From an uncultured Hyphomicrobiales bacterium (GTDB lineage Bacteria > Pseudomonadota > Alphaproteobacteria > Rhizobiales > Xanthobacteraceae), in contig CAIMEA010000100.1 in the NCBI GenBank assembly GCA_903839845.1, positions 1-43,741 on the forward strand: DNA of 43,741 nt, read 5' to 3'. Below the pieces are notes generated by a model that made no database searches, was not told where the DNA came from, and saw only the letters and a list, made by a program, of their open reading frames with translations. A program made the position numbers and the translations under genes. The stretch's first letter is position 1, and each line of letters begins with the position of its first letter. Positions 8,487 to 15,722 of the stretch are shown here, piece by piece.

Positions 8487-9698
8487 TCAGGCCGCGCGAA
8501 GCGCGCCAGCGGCCGGCAACTGTCCGACCGAGACCTGGTTGCGGCCAGCGGCCTTGGCGGCATAAAGAAGCCGGTCGGCAAATTCGACCAGGGCGGCCGG
8601 CTTGCCATTGAGGTTTCTTGCGGTCGCGGCGCCGATGCTGATGGTTATGCGCGGACCGGCCGGCGAACGCGGGTGCGTGATGTCGGCATGGCGTAGAGCG
8701 GCCGCGAGTTTGTTGGCCACGGCCAGAGCGCCGGCGGTGCCGATGTCGGGCATCAGCACCACGAATTCCTCGCCGCCGTAGCGCGCGACGATATCGCCCG
8801 GCCGCTTGATCGTATCGACCAGCAATTGCGCGAGCTGGCGCAGGCAGGCATCGCCCTGCGGATGGCCGCAATAATCGTTATAGGCCTTGAAGTGGTCGAC
8901 ATCGATCATCAACAGCGATAGCGGCGCGCCGGCGCGGCGGCAGCGGCGCCATTCGCGCTCCAGCGCGGCGTCGAAGCGGCGGCGGTTGGCAATGCCGGTC
9001 ATCGCGTCGGTCGACAGCAGGTGGGTCATCACCAGCCCTTGCGCATATTGCATGCGCTGACTGCGCTGCAGCAAATTGGCGGCGGTGAAACCGAGCGCAT
9101 TGGCGAGGAATATCCACACCAGCGCGCGATAAAACACGTCGGGCGCCAACGCATCGCCAAGCACCTGCGACCACCATATCGGCGCGATGCTGGAAAAGGT
9201 GATGGCGAGCACGGTCGATCCGGTCAGCCGAAGCGGCAGATAGAGGTAGATGACGAACACGATGCCGACCATCAAAGTCGGCCACATTCCAATCATATCC
9301 GGGCGGAGCGTCAGCATGCCCAAGCGACCGACGAGGCCGATGGCGAGGCTCGCCAGCGTCATCGCTTCGAGGAGTTGCGGCGAACGAATGCGCATGCCGA
9401 TCGCCAAACCGACGAGCGGCAGCCAGATCAGGATAAAGGCCTGCGCCAACGCCGCCTTGTTACTGACGCCACGGCTGTAGGCGTCGAGTTCGATAAAAAA
9501 ATTCAGGCCGCTGGCGGCGGCGACCAGCACCAGCAGAAGGAGAACACGGCTCCGATCCTCGCGAAAACGATGCTGCTGATAATCGCGCTCGCATTTCGGG
9601 TCTGCCAGGCGCGCAGTCCAGCGCGTCACAGGGACCGGTGCGAAGTCCGCATCGGCGCCGTTGCGTTCAACCCGTGCCTCTGCTCGCGCGTCGATCAA
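8487..9698 (-). CDS. Membrane-bound diguanylate cyclase (GGDEF)
   Basis: 403 residues. A soluble N-terminus of about 50 residues is followed by five to six membrane helices (about 51-210), a linker, and a GGDEF domain (about 225-395). The active site reads GGEEF at 308-312, with the metal Asp in LLMIDVDHFKAYND (near 266). The inhibitory I-site RPGD (299-302) sits exactly five residues before GGEEF, so the enzyme should be active and product-inhibited by c-di-GMP. The membrane part has no recognised MASE or periplasmic sensor signature, so its signal is unknown. The start is TTG 9698: no ATG occurs until residue 102, and GGGAGTGG lies just upstream. Confidence 0.92.
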   Translation of the reverse strand: MIDARAEARVERNGADADFAPVPVTRWTARLADPKCERDYQQHRFREDRSRVLLLLVLVAAASGLNFFIELDAYSRGVSNKAALAQAFILIWLPLVGLAIGMRIRSPQLLEAMTLASLAIGLVGRLGMLTLRPDMIGMWPTLMVGIVFVIYLYLPLRLTGSTVLAITFSSIAPIWWSQVLGDALAPDVFYRALVWIFLANALGFTAANLLQRSQRMQYAQGLVMTHLLSTDAMTGIANRRRFDAALEREWRRCRRAGAPLSLLMIDVDHFKAYNDYCGHPQGDACLRQLAQLLVDTIKRPGDIVARYGGEEFVVLMPDIGTAGALAVANKLAAALRHADITHPRSPAGPRITISIGAATARNLNGKPAALVEFADRLLYAAKAAGRNQVSVGQLPAAGALRAA

Positions 9699-9804
9699 CG
9701 TCCACTCCCGATGTTCGGTATAGGACGGCAGCTGTTGACAAAGTCCTAGCGCGGGTCTGCCACCGGAAACTTCTGTGGTTATAAACCTCCTTTATTTCAG
9801 ATGG

Positions 9805-10311
9805 TTAACGCTTCAGCGCGGCGAGCGCGTCGAGCATTTCTCGGGGCGGCTGCATCTTGATGGCCAAAGGTTTACCGGTCTCCAGCAGGCTCTTGAGGCT
9901 GGATAGAATGGCCGGCCAGCCGGCCCGGCCACCCGACAGAAGAGCGTCCGGCACGTCCCATTGGTGCGCCTCGGTCATCGTCAAGCGAACGCTGTCGCCG
10001 GCCTGTTCGATGTCGTAGCTCACCAGGCAATCCGGCACGTCGCGCATCTGCGGCAACCAGCGCACGCCCCAAGTGACAGCCAAGCGGCGCGGCGGCGACC
10101 ATTCGACCACCTCGCCGGAGACGTCGATTGTGCCGTCCGGCTTGCGCATGACGAATGCCCCGCCCTCTTTCGGCTCGATCTCGATCGCCGCACCGAGGAA
10201 ATAGGCCGTGGTGAATTCGGGCGTAGTCAACGCCGCCCATATTTTTTCCGGCGTCGCTGCGATGTAGATGACGTAAACCGTTTTCGGTTTGAACCTGGCC
10301 ATGTCGATCAT
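9805..10311 (-). CDS. SRPBCC (AHSA1/START-like) domain protein, third in operon
   Basis: 168 residues. One helix-grip domain with the Aha1-like pattern VYVIYIAATPEKIWAALT, AYFLG, GEVVEWSPPRRLAVTW and GWPAILSSLKSLLETGK. Such proteins have a hydrophobic cavity for small ligands, and in ArsR operons their role is generally unknown. ATG 10311 is chosen because GGAG at 10319-10322 is spaced seven bases from it; the TTG at 10317 overlaps the previous stop and is less likely. It is the last gene of an arsR-SRPBCC-SRPBCC-SRPBCC operon. The C-terminus is longer than in its two neighbours. Confidence 0.88.
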   Translation of the reverse strand: MIDMARFKPKTVYVIYIAATPEKIWAALTTPEFTTAYFLGAAIEIEPKEGGAFVMRKPDGTIDVSGEVVEWSPPRRLAVTWGVRWLPQMRDVPDCLVSYDIEQAGDSVRLTMTEAHQWDVPDALLSGGRAGWPAILSSLKSLLETGKPLAIKMQPPREMLDALAALKR

Positions 10312-10313
10312 GA

Positions 10314-10790
10314 TCAAGCTCCGGCGGCGGCGCGCTTTTGCGCCTCGTCATCCCAGGACGGCGCAAGCCCCTTGCCGGTTTCAAGAAAACTTTTCAGGCT
10401 TGATAGCACCGCCGGCCAGCCTTTGCTGATCATGCGGAACATGATGCTGCCGTCGTCAAAATCGTCATGCGTGACGGTCAGGCGCGTCTGGTCCTTAAAC
10501 AACTCCAGTTCGAAGGTGACACGCGACATCCGCTCATCGGGCAAATCCTTGTACAGCGGCTTCCAGCCGTAAACGAGACGGCGCGGCGGATCGCTCTCGA
10601 TGATCGGATCGTCATGTGCCTTCACACCCGCCGGGTTAAAGGCGGTCATGCGGTCTCCGGGTTTGCCGGAGGCCTCGACGCGATAGCCGAACCAATATTG
10701 TTCGGAGAGGTCGGCTTTGGTCAGCGCCTGCCACACTTTCTCCGGCGGCGCGGCGATATAGGTGACGTAGACGAATGTCGGTTTACTCAT
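10314..10790 (-). CDS. SRPBCC (AHSA1/START-like) domain protein, second in operon
   Basis: 158 residues, paralogous to both neighbours: MSKPTFVYVTYIAAPPEKVW at the start, QYWFG, DPPRRLVYGW in the middle, and GWPAVLSSLKSFLETGKG near the end. The domain is a single helix-grip fold with no catalytic residues that I can assign. The start overlaps the stop of the preceding gene as ATGA (10787-10790), so translation is coupled. Its N-terminal sequence is nearly identical to that of the first paralogue, suggesting recent tandem duplication. The ligand is not known. Confidence 0.88.
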   Translation of the reverse strand: MSKPTFVYVTYIAAPPEKVWQALTKADLSEQYWFGYRVEASGKPGDRMTAFNPAGVKAHDDPIIESDPPRRLVYGWKPLYKDLPDERMSRVTFELELFKDQTRLTVTHDDFDDGSIMFRMISKGWPAVLSSLKSFLETGKGLAPSWDDEAQKRAAAGA

Positions 10791-11260
10791 TTCGCATGCT
10801 CCTGAAATGCGATGTCGCCGGTTTCGAGCAACGATTTGAGATTTGACAGCACCTTCGGCCAGCCGCCGGACACCGCCTCGATGAACTTTGCACCGCCCCC
10901 GCCTTCGGGCTCGTGATGAATGGTAAGCTTCACCGCCTTGCCGCCGCGGTCGGGATAATAGTCGGCCAGCTCAATCAGCATTGTGCAGCGCGACCAGCCT
11001 TCGGCCTTCAACTCCGGTCTGAACTCATTGCGCCACCGGATGACGAGGCGGCGCGGCGGCTCCGCTTCAAGAATCTCGCCGATATCGGCCGTGCGGCCAT
11101 CTTCAAATTTAAGCGCCCATGGCGACCCCGGCTTGAAATCGCTTTCGGCGGTGATGCCAAACCAGAATTTACCGATCGTCTGCGGATCGGTGAGCGCGGC
11201 CCATAGCTTCTCGGGTGTGGTGCGGATATAGGTTACGTAGACAAAGCTCGGTTTACTCAT
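10787..11260 (-). CDS. SRPBCC (AHSA1/START-like) domain protein, first in operon
   Basis: 157 residues with the same signature as the next two genes: MSKPSFVYVTYIRTTPEKLW, KFWFG, EAEPPRRLVIRW, and SGGWPKVLSNLKSLLETGD. It starts at ATG 11260, eight bases inside the end of the arsR gene, with GGAG upstream. The arsR-SRPBCC pairing is a frequent arrangement in Proteobacteria and Actinobacteria, in which the regulator controls its own operon; having three successive SRPBCC genes is less usual. Function beyond small-molecule binding is not inferable. Confidence 0.88.
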   Translation of the reverse strand: MSKPSFVYVTYIRTTPEKLWAALTDPQTIGKFWFGITAESDFKPGSPWALKFEDGRTADIGEILEAEPPRRLVIRWRNEFRPELKAEGWSRCTMLIELADYYPDRGGKAVKLTIHHEPEGGGGAKFIEAVSGGWPKVLSNLKSLLETGDIAFQEHAK

Positions 11261-11582
11261 CGGACTGCTCCAAGGCCTTCTTCATATCAACGAGGGCCTG
11301 AAGGCGGCCCCTTTCGAATTTTCCGATCCAGCGCTCGGCGATCTCATGAATCGGCACCGGGTTGAGGTAGTGCAGTTTCTCGCGCCCGCGTTTGACGGTG
11401 GCGACGAGATTGGCCTCCTCCAGAATGGCGAGATGCTTGCTCACCGCCTGCCGGCTCATACCGATGCCGGTTTTCGCAAGCCGCTCGCACAACTCGCCCA
11501 ATGTCTGGCCGTTCTCGGCACGCAGACGATCGAGCAACTCCCGGCGGCTCGCATCGGCCAGCGCTTTGAAGACGGCATCCAT
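11253..11582 (-). CDS. ArsR family transcriptional regulator
   Basis: 109 residues. A compact winged helix-turn-helix: MDAVFKALADASRRELLDRL, the recognition helix MSRQAVSKHLAILEEANLV, and the wing VKRGREKLHYLN, then a C-terminal helix. It lacks the ELCVCDL metal-binding motif of arsenic sensors, so it is probably of the non-metal subgroup that pairs with SRPBCC genes. ATG 11582 is chosen: the TTG at 11597 would lie upstream of, or inside, the promoter's -10 region. The gene is first in a four-gene overlapping operon and is probably autoregulated through the palindrome at 11592-11611. Confidence 0.9.
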   Translation of the reverse strand: MDAVFKALADASRRELLDRLRAENGQTLGELCERLAKTGIGMSRQAVSKHLAILEEANLVATVKRGREKLHYLNPVPIHEIAERWIGKFERGRLQALVDMKKALEQSDE

Positions 11583-11586
11583 GGAA

Positions 11587-11616
11587 ACAATATGCAACCT
11601 TTTGGTTGCGTGTCAA
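11587..11616 (-). promoter_or_regulatory. Promoter of the arsR-SRPBCC operon
   Basis: On the minus strand, TTGACA (11611-11616) is followed 18 bases later by TATTGT (11587-11592); CATATT (11589-11594, spacing 16) is an alternative -10. Either choice puts the transcription start within a few bases of ATG 11582, so the mRNA should be leaderless or almost so. No ribosome binding site is present before the ATG, consistent with this. Confidence 0.65.
11592..11611. promoter_or_regulatory. Probable ArsR operator palindrome
   Basis: ATGCAACC-TTTT-GGTTGCGT: eight-base arms with seven matches around a TTTT centre, filling the spacer between -35 and -10. A bound ArsR dimer there would block RNA polymerase. 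Similar GCAACC/GGTTGC palindromes are, as far as I recall, common before arsR-SRPBCC operons in Rhizobiales. Confidence 0.6.
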
Positions 11617-11696
11617 GTCACTCTATCCCGGTTCCAAAGGCGGAACCTGGCCCCCGCCCCCACGTTGAACCCCGGCTGTATCCCCGAGGGCGCGCG

Positions 11697-12551
11697 ATGG
11701 CGACGACACTGAGCAAGATCAAGCGCGCCCGACAGTCCAGGGACACGCCGAAGGGCATCAGCGAAAAGGAAGTCCACGACGTCGAGGAAATGTCGGCGCC
11801 GCGCACGCCGGTCATTTACGAGGTGGTGCGGCGGCTGGGCGACGACGAGATGGCGCGGCCGATCACGTCGCTGTGGTGGTCCGGCGTCGCCGCCGGCCTC
11901 TCGATCAGCTTTTCACTTCTGGCGCAGGCGATCCTGCAGGCGCATTTGCCGGACGCGCCGTGGCGGCCGCTGGTCGTCAGCTTCGGCTATTGCGTCGGCT
12001 TCCTGATGGTCGTTCTCGGCAATCAGCAACTGTTCACTGAAAGCACGATCACCGTGGTGCTGCCGGTGTTCAAGGACATCAACTGGCGCAATATCTGGCG
12101 CATGGGCCGGCTGTGGGCGATCGTGCTGAGCGCGAATTTCGTCGGTACTCTCATCGCGGCGGCATTCTGCACCTACACACCGGCGCTGGAGCCCGCGCTA
12201 CTGCACGGCATGCAGGATATCAGCCGCGTCCTGCTGGGTTTGAGCTGGTCGGACATGATGTTTAAGGGAATCTCGTCGGGATTTCTCATCGCCGCCATGG
12301 TGTGGATGATTCCGAGCGCCGAGAGCGCCAAGTTCGCCGTCATCACGCTGATGACCTATCTCATCGCGATCGGCGGATTTACCCATATCGTCGCCGGCAG
12401 CATGGAAGCCAACATGCTGATCATGTGCGGCGACTGGGAATGGTGGCGCATGCTCGGACAATTCTTCGCACCCGTCTTGCTCGGCAATATGATCGGCGGC
12501 ACCGCGCTGTTCGCGCTGATATCCTACGCGCAGGTGATGGAGGAGATTTGA
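11697..12551 (+). CDS. Formate/nitrite transporter (FNT) family protein, YfdC-like
   Basis: 284 residues. A hydrophilic N-terminus of about 55 residues leads into six membrane helices with internal repeat, the FNT/aquaporin-like fold. ITSLWWSGVAAGLSISFSLL, GNQQLFTESTITVVLPV, AMVWMIPSAESAKFAVI, GGFTHIVAGSMEA and LGNMIGGTALFALISYAQV match the YfdC branch rather than FocA or NirC. The family forms pentameric channels for small monovalent anions; the substrate of the YfdC branch is unknown to me. ATG 11697 is preceded by GAGGG at 11686-11690. It is divergent from arsR, sharing a 114-base region. Confidence 0.9.
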   Translation: MATTLSKIKRARQSRDTPKGISEKEVHDVEEMSAPRTPVIYEVVRRLGDDEMARPITSLWWSGVAAGLSISFSLLAQAILQAHLPDAPWRPLVVSFGYCVGFLMVVLGNQQLFTESTITVVLPVFKDINWRNIWRMGRLWAIVLSANFVGTLIAAAFCTYTPALEPALLHGMQDISRVLLGLSWSDMMFKGISSGFLIAAMVWMIPSAESAKFAVITLMTYLIAIGGFTHIVAGSMEANMLIMCGDWEWWRMLGQFFAPVLLGNMIGGTALFALISYAQVMEEI

Positions 12552-12554
12552 TTT

Positions 12555-12977
12555 CTACTGATTGATGCACGCGCCGACGTAAGCATCGCGGTTGCCGGCG
12601 GCCTGCCCGTAAACGCCGGCCTGATGCGCGCAGCGCATGGCGCGGTCCTGCCCGGTCTCGGCGCCGCCGACGCCCGCCCCCGGCAGTCCCGGCAGATTCG
12701 GCAACAGGCGGCCGGTTTCCGGCACATAGATCGGCGGCGGCGTTGGCGGATAGGCCTGCACGCCGGGCTCCCTGACGCGCGGCAGATGCGCATGTTGCTT
12801 GGTGCCGCGCGGCGACTTGTATTTGGGCGCGAGCCAGGGCTCTGACGGCTTTGGCTGCCGGGTGCCCGGCTCCCGCCGCATGATCGTGTAGGGATCGTCG
12901 GCGCTCTGGGCGCGCGCCGAAAGCGGCGGCGCGACCGCCGCGGCAATCAGCATGCCGATGGCCATCAGGTTTCGCAT
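12555..12977 (-). CDS. Small secreted protein, Pro-rich, unknown function
   Basis: 140 residues. A clear signal peptide (MRNLMAIGMLIAAAVAPPLSARAQ, cleavage near residue 24) is followed by a Pro/Lys/Arg-rich stretch and then a C-terminal block with two cysteines (MRCAHQAGVYG and YVGACINQ) that could form one disulfide. It should be periplasmic. I do not recognise a family. The start at ATG 12977 is set by the signal peptide; the frame stays open upstream because of high GC. It converges with the FNT gene, three bases between stops. Confidence 0.75.
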   Translation of the reverse strand: MRNLMAIGMLIAAAVAPPLSARAQSADDPYTIMRREPGTRQPKPSEPWLAPKYKSPRGTKQHAHLPRVREPGVQAYPPTPPPIYVPETGRLLPNLPGLPGAGVGGAETGQDRAMRCAHQAGVYGQAAGNRDAYVGACINQ

Positions 12978-13008
12978 AGCCTCAAGATGGCATGAAAAGC
13001 GCGAGGCG

Positions 13009-14478
13009 CTAGTCCTCTTCCGGCGCATCGACGATCGGGTCGTACTGGCTGACGTCGAGCCCAAGCAAGTTCCAGGAGTGCAACATATGCGGCGGTAACG
13101 GCGCCGATATGTCGATGGTTCCACCGCGCGGATGCGGCACGACGATGCGCCGCGCCAGCAGATGCAGCTTGTTTTGGATGCCGCCGGGCAGTTCCCAGTT
13201 CTCGATGTTGAAATATTTCGGATCGCCGATGATCGGATTACCGACATGGGCCATGTGCGCGCGCAATTGATGGGTGCGCCCGGTGACCGGCTTGAGCGAA
13301 ATCCAGGCGAGCTTCTGCGCCGAGGTTTCGACCACGGCGTAATAGGTCACCGCGTGCACGGCATCCTTCTCGCCATGTTTGGCGATGCGCATGTAGGAAT
13401 CTTCCTCGTCCTCGTACTTCGCCAGATAGGTCGAGATGCGGCCCTGCTTCGGCTTCGGCACGCCGGCGACCAGCGCCCAGTAGATCTTGCGCGCGGCGCG
13501 GGTACGGAACGTCTTGGCCAGCGCGGCGGCGGCAAAGCGCGTCTTGGCGACGAGCAGACAGCCGGCGGTGTCCTTGTCGAGACGATGCACCAGACGGGGA
13601 CGCTGCGCATCGGCATGCGGCGCGCGCAATGACTCCAGCATGTCATCGACGTTTTCCTTGATGCCGGAGCCGCCCTGCACGGCGAGACCGGCCGGCTTGT
13701 TCAGCACCAGCACGTCGTCGTCTTCCGACAAGGTGATCGAGCGCAAGAATTCGCGATCCTTCATCGCTTGAGGGGCTTCCTCACGCACCTTCGGCGCTTC
13801 CAGTTGCAGCGGCGGAATGCGCACGGCCTGGCCGGCGACGAGACGGCTCTTCGGCTCGGTGCGGCGGCTGTTCACGCGCACCTCGCCCTTGCGGACGATG
13901 CGCTGGATGTGACTGAACGACAGGCCGGGAAAGCGCGCCTCGAACCAGCGATCGACGCGCATGCCGTCTTCATCGGGCGTGACGAAGATGGTCTGCACGC
14001 CGGCGGAATAATTGGCCGGATTGGGTGCGGCTTTCGGCTTTGGCGCGGGCGCCGCCGCCATCACGGCTTTGGTCGAAAATGAATTGTCGCGCGGCGGACG
14101 GGCCGGAAAAGCGCGGCCCTTTTCATTGCGGAATGAATCGGCGCGCGGTTCGGGCCGCGTCCGCGAACGCGATCCGGGCCTGTCACCGGGCTGCGCGGCA
14201 GCGCGACCTGGCTTGACGTCGAACTTGGCGTCGAAGCGGCGGGCGGGCCGGCCTTCTGGCTTTGCCGCGGACCGGGCGCCCGGCTTGCCGGTGCGCTTGG
14301 CCTTAAAGTCGCCGCGCATATCGCGGCTCTTGCCGTCGGCCTTGCCGGCGAATTTGCTGCCCGGCTTGCCGTCGCCGCGATCCCGCTGCCGGTCCTGGCG
14401 GCCGCCACGCCCGGCGGGCGGTCTGCCGACGGACGATTTGCCGCCGCCGGGCCGCGGGCCGTTACCGTTACGGGTCAT
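13009..14478 (-). CDS. RluA-family 23S rRNA pseudouridine synthase with long basic N-terminal extension
   Basis: 489 residues. The conserved part starts near residue 160: an S4 RNA-binding domain (MRVDRWFEARFPGLSFSHIQRIV... type), then the catalytic domain with HRLDKDTAG (catalytic Asp near 301), VTGRTHQLRAHMAHVGNPI and LHLLARRI. It is of the RluC/RluD type, which isomerises uridines in 23S rRNA. The first 155 residues are a low-complexity Gly/Arg/Lys/Pro/Asp tract (GKPGSKFAGKADGKSRD type), predicted disordered and probably RNA-binding. ATG 14478 is preceded by AAGGA at good distance. The usual length without the tail is about 320 residues. Confidence 0.92.
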   Translation of the reverse strand: MTRNGNGPRPGGGKSSVGRPPAGRGGRQDRQRDRGDGKPGSKFAGKADGKSRDMRGDFKAKRTGKPGARSAAKPEGRPARRFDAKFDVKPGRAAAQPGDRPGSRSRTRPEPRADSFRNEKGRAFPARPPRDNSFSTKAVMAAAPAPKPKAAPNPANYSAGVQTIFVTPDEDGMRVDRWFEARFPGLSFSHIQRIVRKGEVRVNSRRTEPKSRLVAGQAVRIPPLQLEAPKVREEAPQAMKDREFLRSITLSEDDDVLVLNKPAGLAVQGGSGIKENVDDMLESLRAPHADAQRPRLVHRLDKDTAGCLLVAKTRFAAAALAKTFRTRAARKIYWALVAGVPKPKQGRISTYLAKYEDEEDSYMRIAKHGEKDAVHAVTYYAVVETSAQKLAWISLKPVTGRTHQLRAHMAHVGNPIIGDPKYFNIENWELPGGIQNKLHLLARRIVVPHPRGGTIDISAPLPPHMLHSWNLLGLDVSQYDPIVDAPEED

Positions 14479-14503
14479 CGTTCGTTCCTTTTGCAACGTC
14501 GGG

Positions 14504-15319
14504 TCATGGTGCCCCGGCGGTCAGTCGCGCAAGCGCGGTATCGAGGCCGTCGAGGCCGGCAATCCGGACCCTGAATAAATCCGTGAGCGCGTCGCGCAAT
14601 TCCGCCACCGAGCGCAGCACGCGCTTTTCGCTGCCGTCCTTGCGATGCACCGAAAGCGTATTGTTGGCCAGCGCATAGCGGCGGTCGCCTTCGGCGCGCG
14701 CGCCCATCAGCCCGTTAACGAAGATCGATTGCGGGTGGGTGGAGACAAACCAGCTACCCTGTTCATGGTCGCTCTGCAACTGTTCCGAGAGATCGAAGCG
14801 ATAAAGCTTCATCCAGCGGTCCTGGAGCCTGAATTGCAGCGTATAATGGTCGCCTTCGCGTAGTACCTGGAACGGCTCGTGCGGGGTTTCCTGCTCGGCG
14901 ACCGAATTGAGCAGAAGCGGGGCGGTCAGCACATTGCCGCCGAAACCGGCGTCGACCAGGTAGCGCTCGCCGTCGAGATCGACCACCAGCAGCATGTGCA
15001 CGCGCGGCGTCTGCACCCCGGCCGGCACCTGCCACAGCACCCGCGCGGCGTGCTCGCTGACCGCAAAACCCATCGCCCGCAGCGCATGCGCGAACAACAG
15101 GTTCTGCTCGTAGCAGTAACCGCCGCGGCCGTCGTGGATGAGCTTCCGCTCGATCGCCTGGGCGTCGAGCCGCACCGGACGGCCGAGCAAAGGGTCCAGG
15201 TTTTCAAAAGCGATGGCCTGCGGCTGTAACAGGTGCAGCGCCTTCAACGTGTCGAGCGTGGCCGAACGCCCGCCCGCGTAGTCGATCCGGGCAAAATAAG
15301 CGTCGAGGTCGATTGTCAT
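14504..15319 (-). CDS. nat: Arylamine N-acetyltransferase
   Basis: 271 residues, normal for the family. The Cys-His-Asp triad is visible: Cys69 in RGGYCYEQN, His108 in TPRVHMLLVV and Asp123 in LVDAGFGG. The protein transfers acetyl from acetyl-CoA to aromatic amines or hydrazines in the cytoplasm; natural substrates in soil bacteria are usually unknown. It starts at ATG 15319 with GAGGGAG upstream; the open frame continues to 15400 without family similarity. It is separated from the pseudouridine synthase by 25 bases and may be cotranscribed with it. Confidence 0.94.
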   Translation of the reverse strand: MTIDLDAYFARIDYAGGRSATLDTLKALHLLQPQAIAFENLDPLLGRPVRLDAQAIERKLIHDGRGGYCYEQNLLFAHALRAMGFAVSEHAARVLWQVPAGVQTPRVHMLLVVDLDGERYLVDAGFGGNVLTAPLLLNSVAEQETPHEPFQVLREGDHYTLQFRLQDRWMKLYRFDLSEQLQSDHEQGSWFVSTHPQSIFVNGLMGARAEGDRRYALANNTLSVHRKDGSEKRVLRSVAELRDALTDLFRVRIAGLDGLDTALARLTAGAP

Positions 15320-15365
15320 GACGGCCGCTCCCTCATGCCCGGATTCACGCGCGCTGCTGCGGGCG

Positions 15366-15722
15366 TCACGGGCACCGCTGCAAATCGCCGCGCGGGCCAC
15401 GGTCCCAACTCACGGAAAGCCGCCCCGCATGCGGGTGCAAAGATACCGGGATCGAGCGTTCGCCGGCCTCGCCCCAGCAGAAAGCCTGAATGTAGGTCGT
15501 CTCGCCGGCCTTGTACATGCGGCCGATCCGGCAGCTGTCGCCCTGCCAGCGCACCGCGTAACTGGTGACGACCAATAGCGGCGCGGCGCCGGCTTCAAAA
15601 AGACCGCCTTCACAGGCCGCCGGATTCGCGGCCCAGCGGCCGCTGATGGCGTCGGCGGCGTGCAGCGGCACGGACAAGGCGGCCAGCATCAGAGCCGCCG
15701 CCGCGCACTTCAAAAACGTCAT
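15366..15722 (-). CDS. Small secreted Cys-containing protein, unknown function
   Basis: 118 residues. The signal peptide (MTFLKCAAAALMLAALSVPL, ending HAADA) is followed by a mature domain of about 95 residues with four cysteines (AACEGG, DSCRIG, AFCWGE and the final RCP), enough for two disulfides. SGRWA near the start and the balanced length suggest a small periplasmic beta-rich domain. I do not recognise the family. It overlaps rarA by ATGA, so it is translated with rarA although the two proteins act in different compartments. Confidence 0.8.
   Translation of the reverse strand: MTFLKCAAAALMLAALSVPLHAADAISGRWAANPAACEGGLFEAGAAPLLVVTSYAVRWQGDSCRIGRMYKAGETTYIQAFCWGEAGERSIPVSLHPHAGRLSVSWDRGPRGDLQRCP

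Noticed and set aside
11583-11597. TTG 11597 as arsR start
   Set aside because: It overlaps or precedes the -10 element and would be upstream of the predicted transcript start; ATG 11582 fits the family N-terminus.
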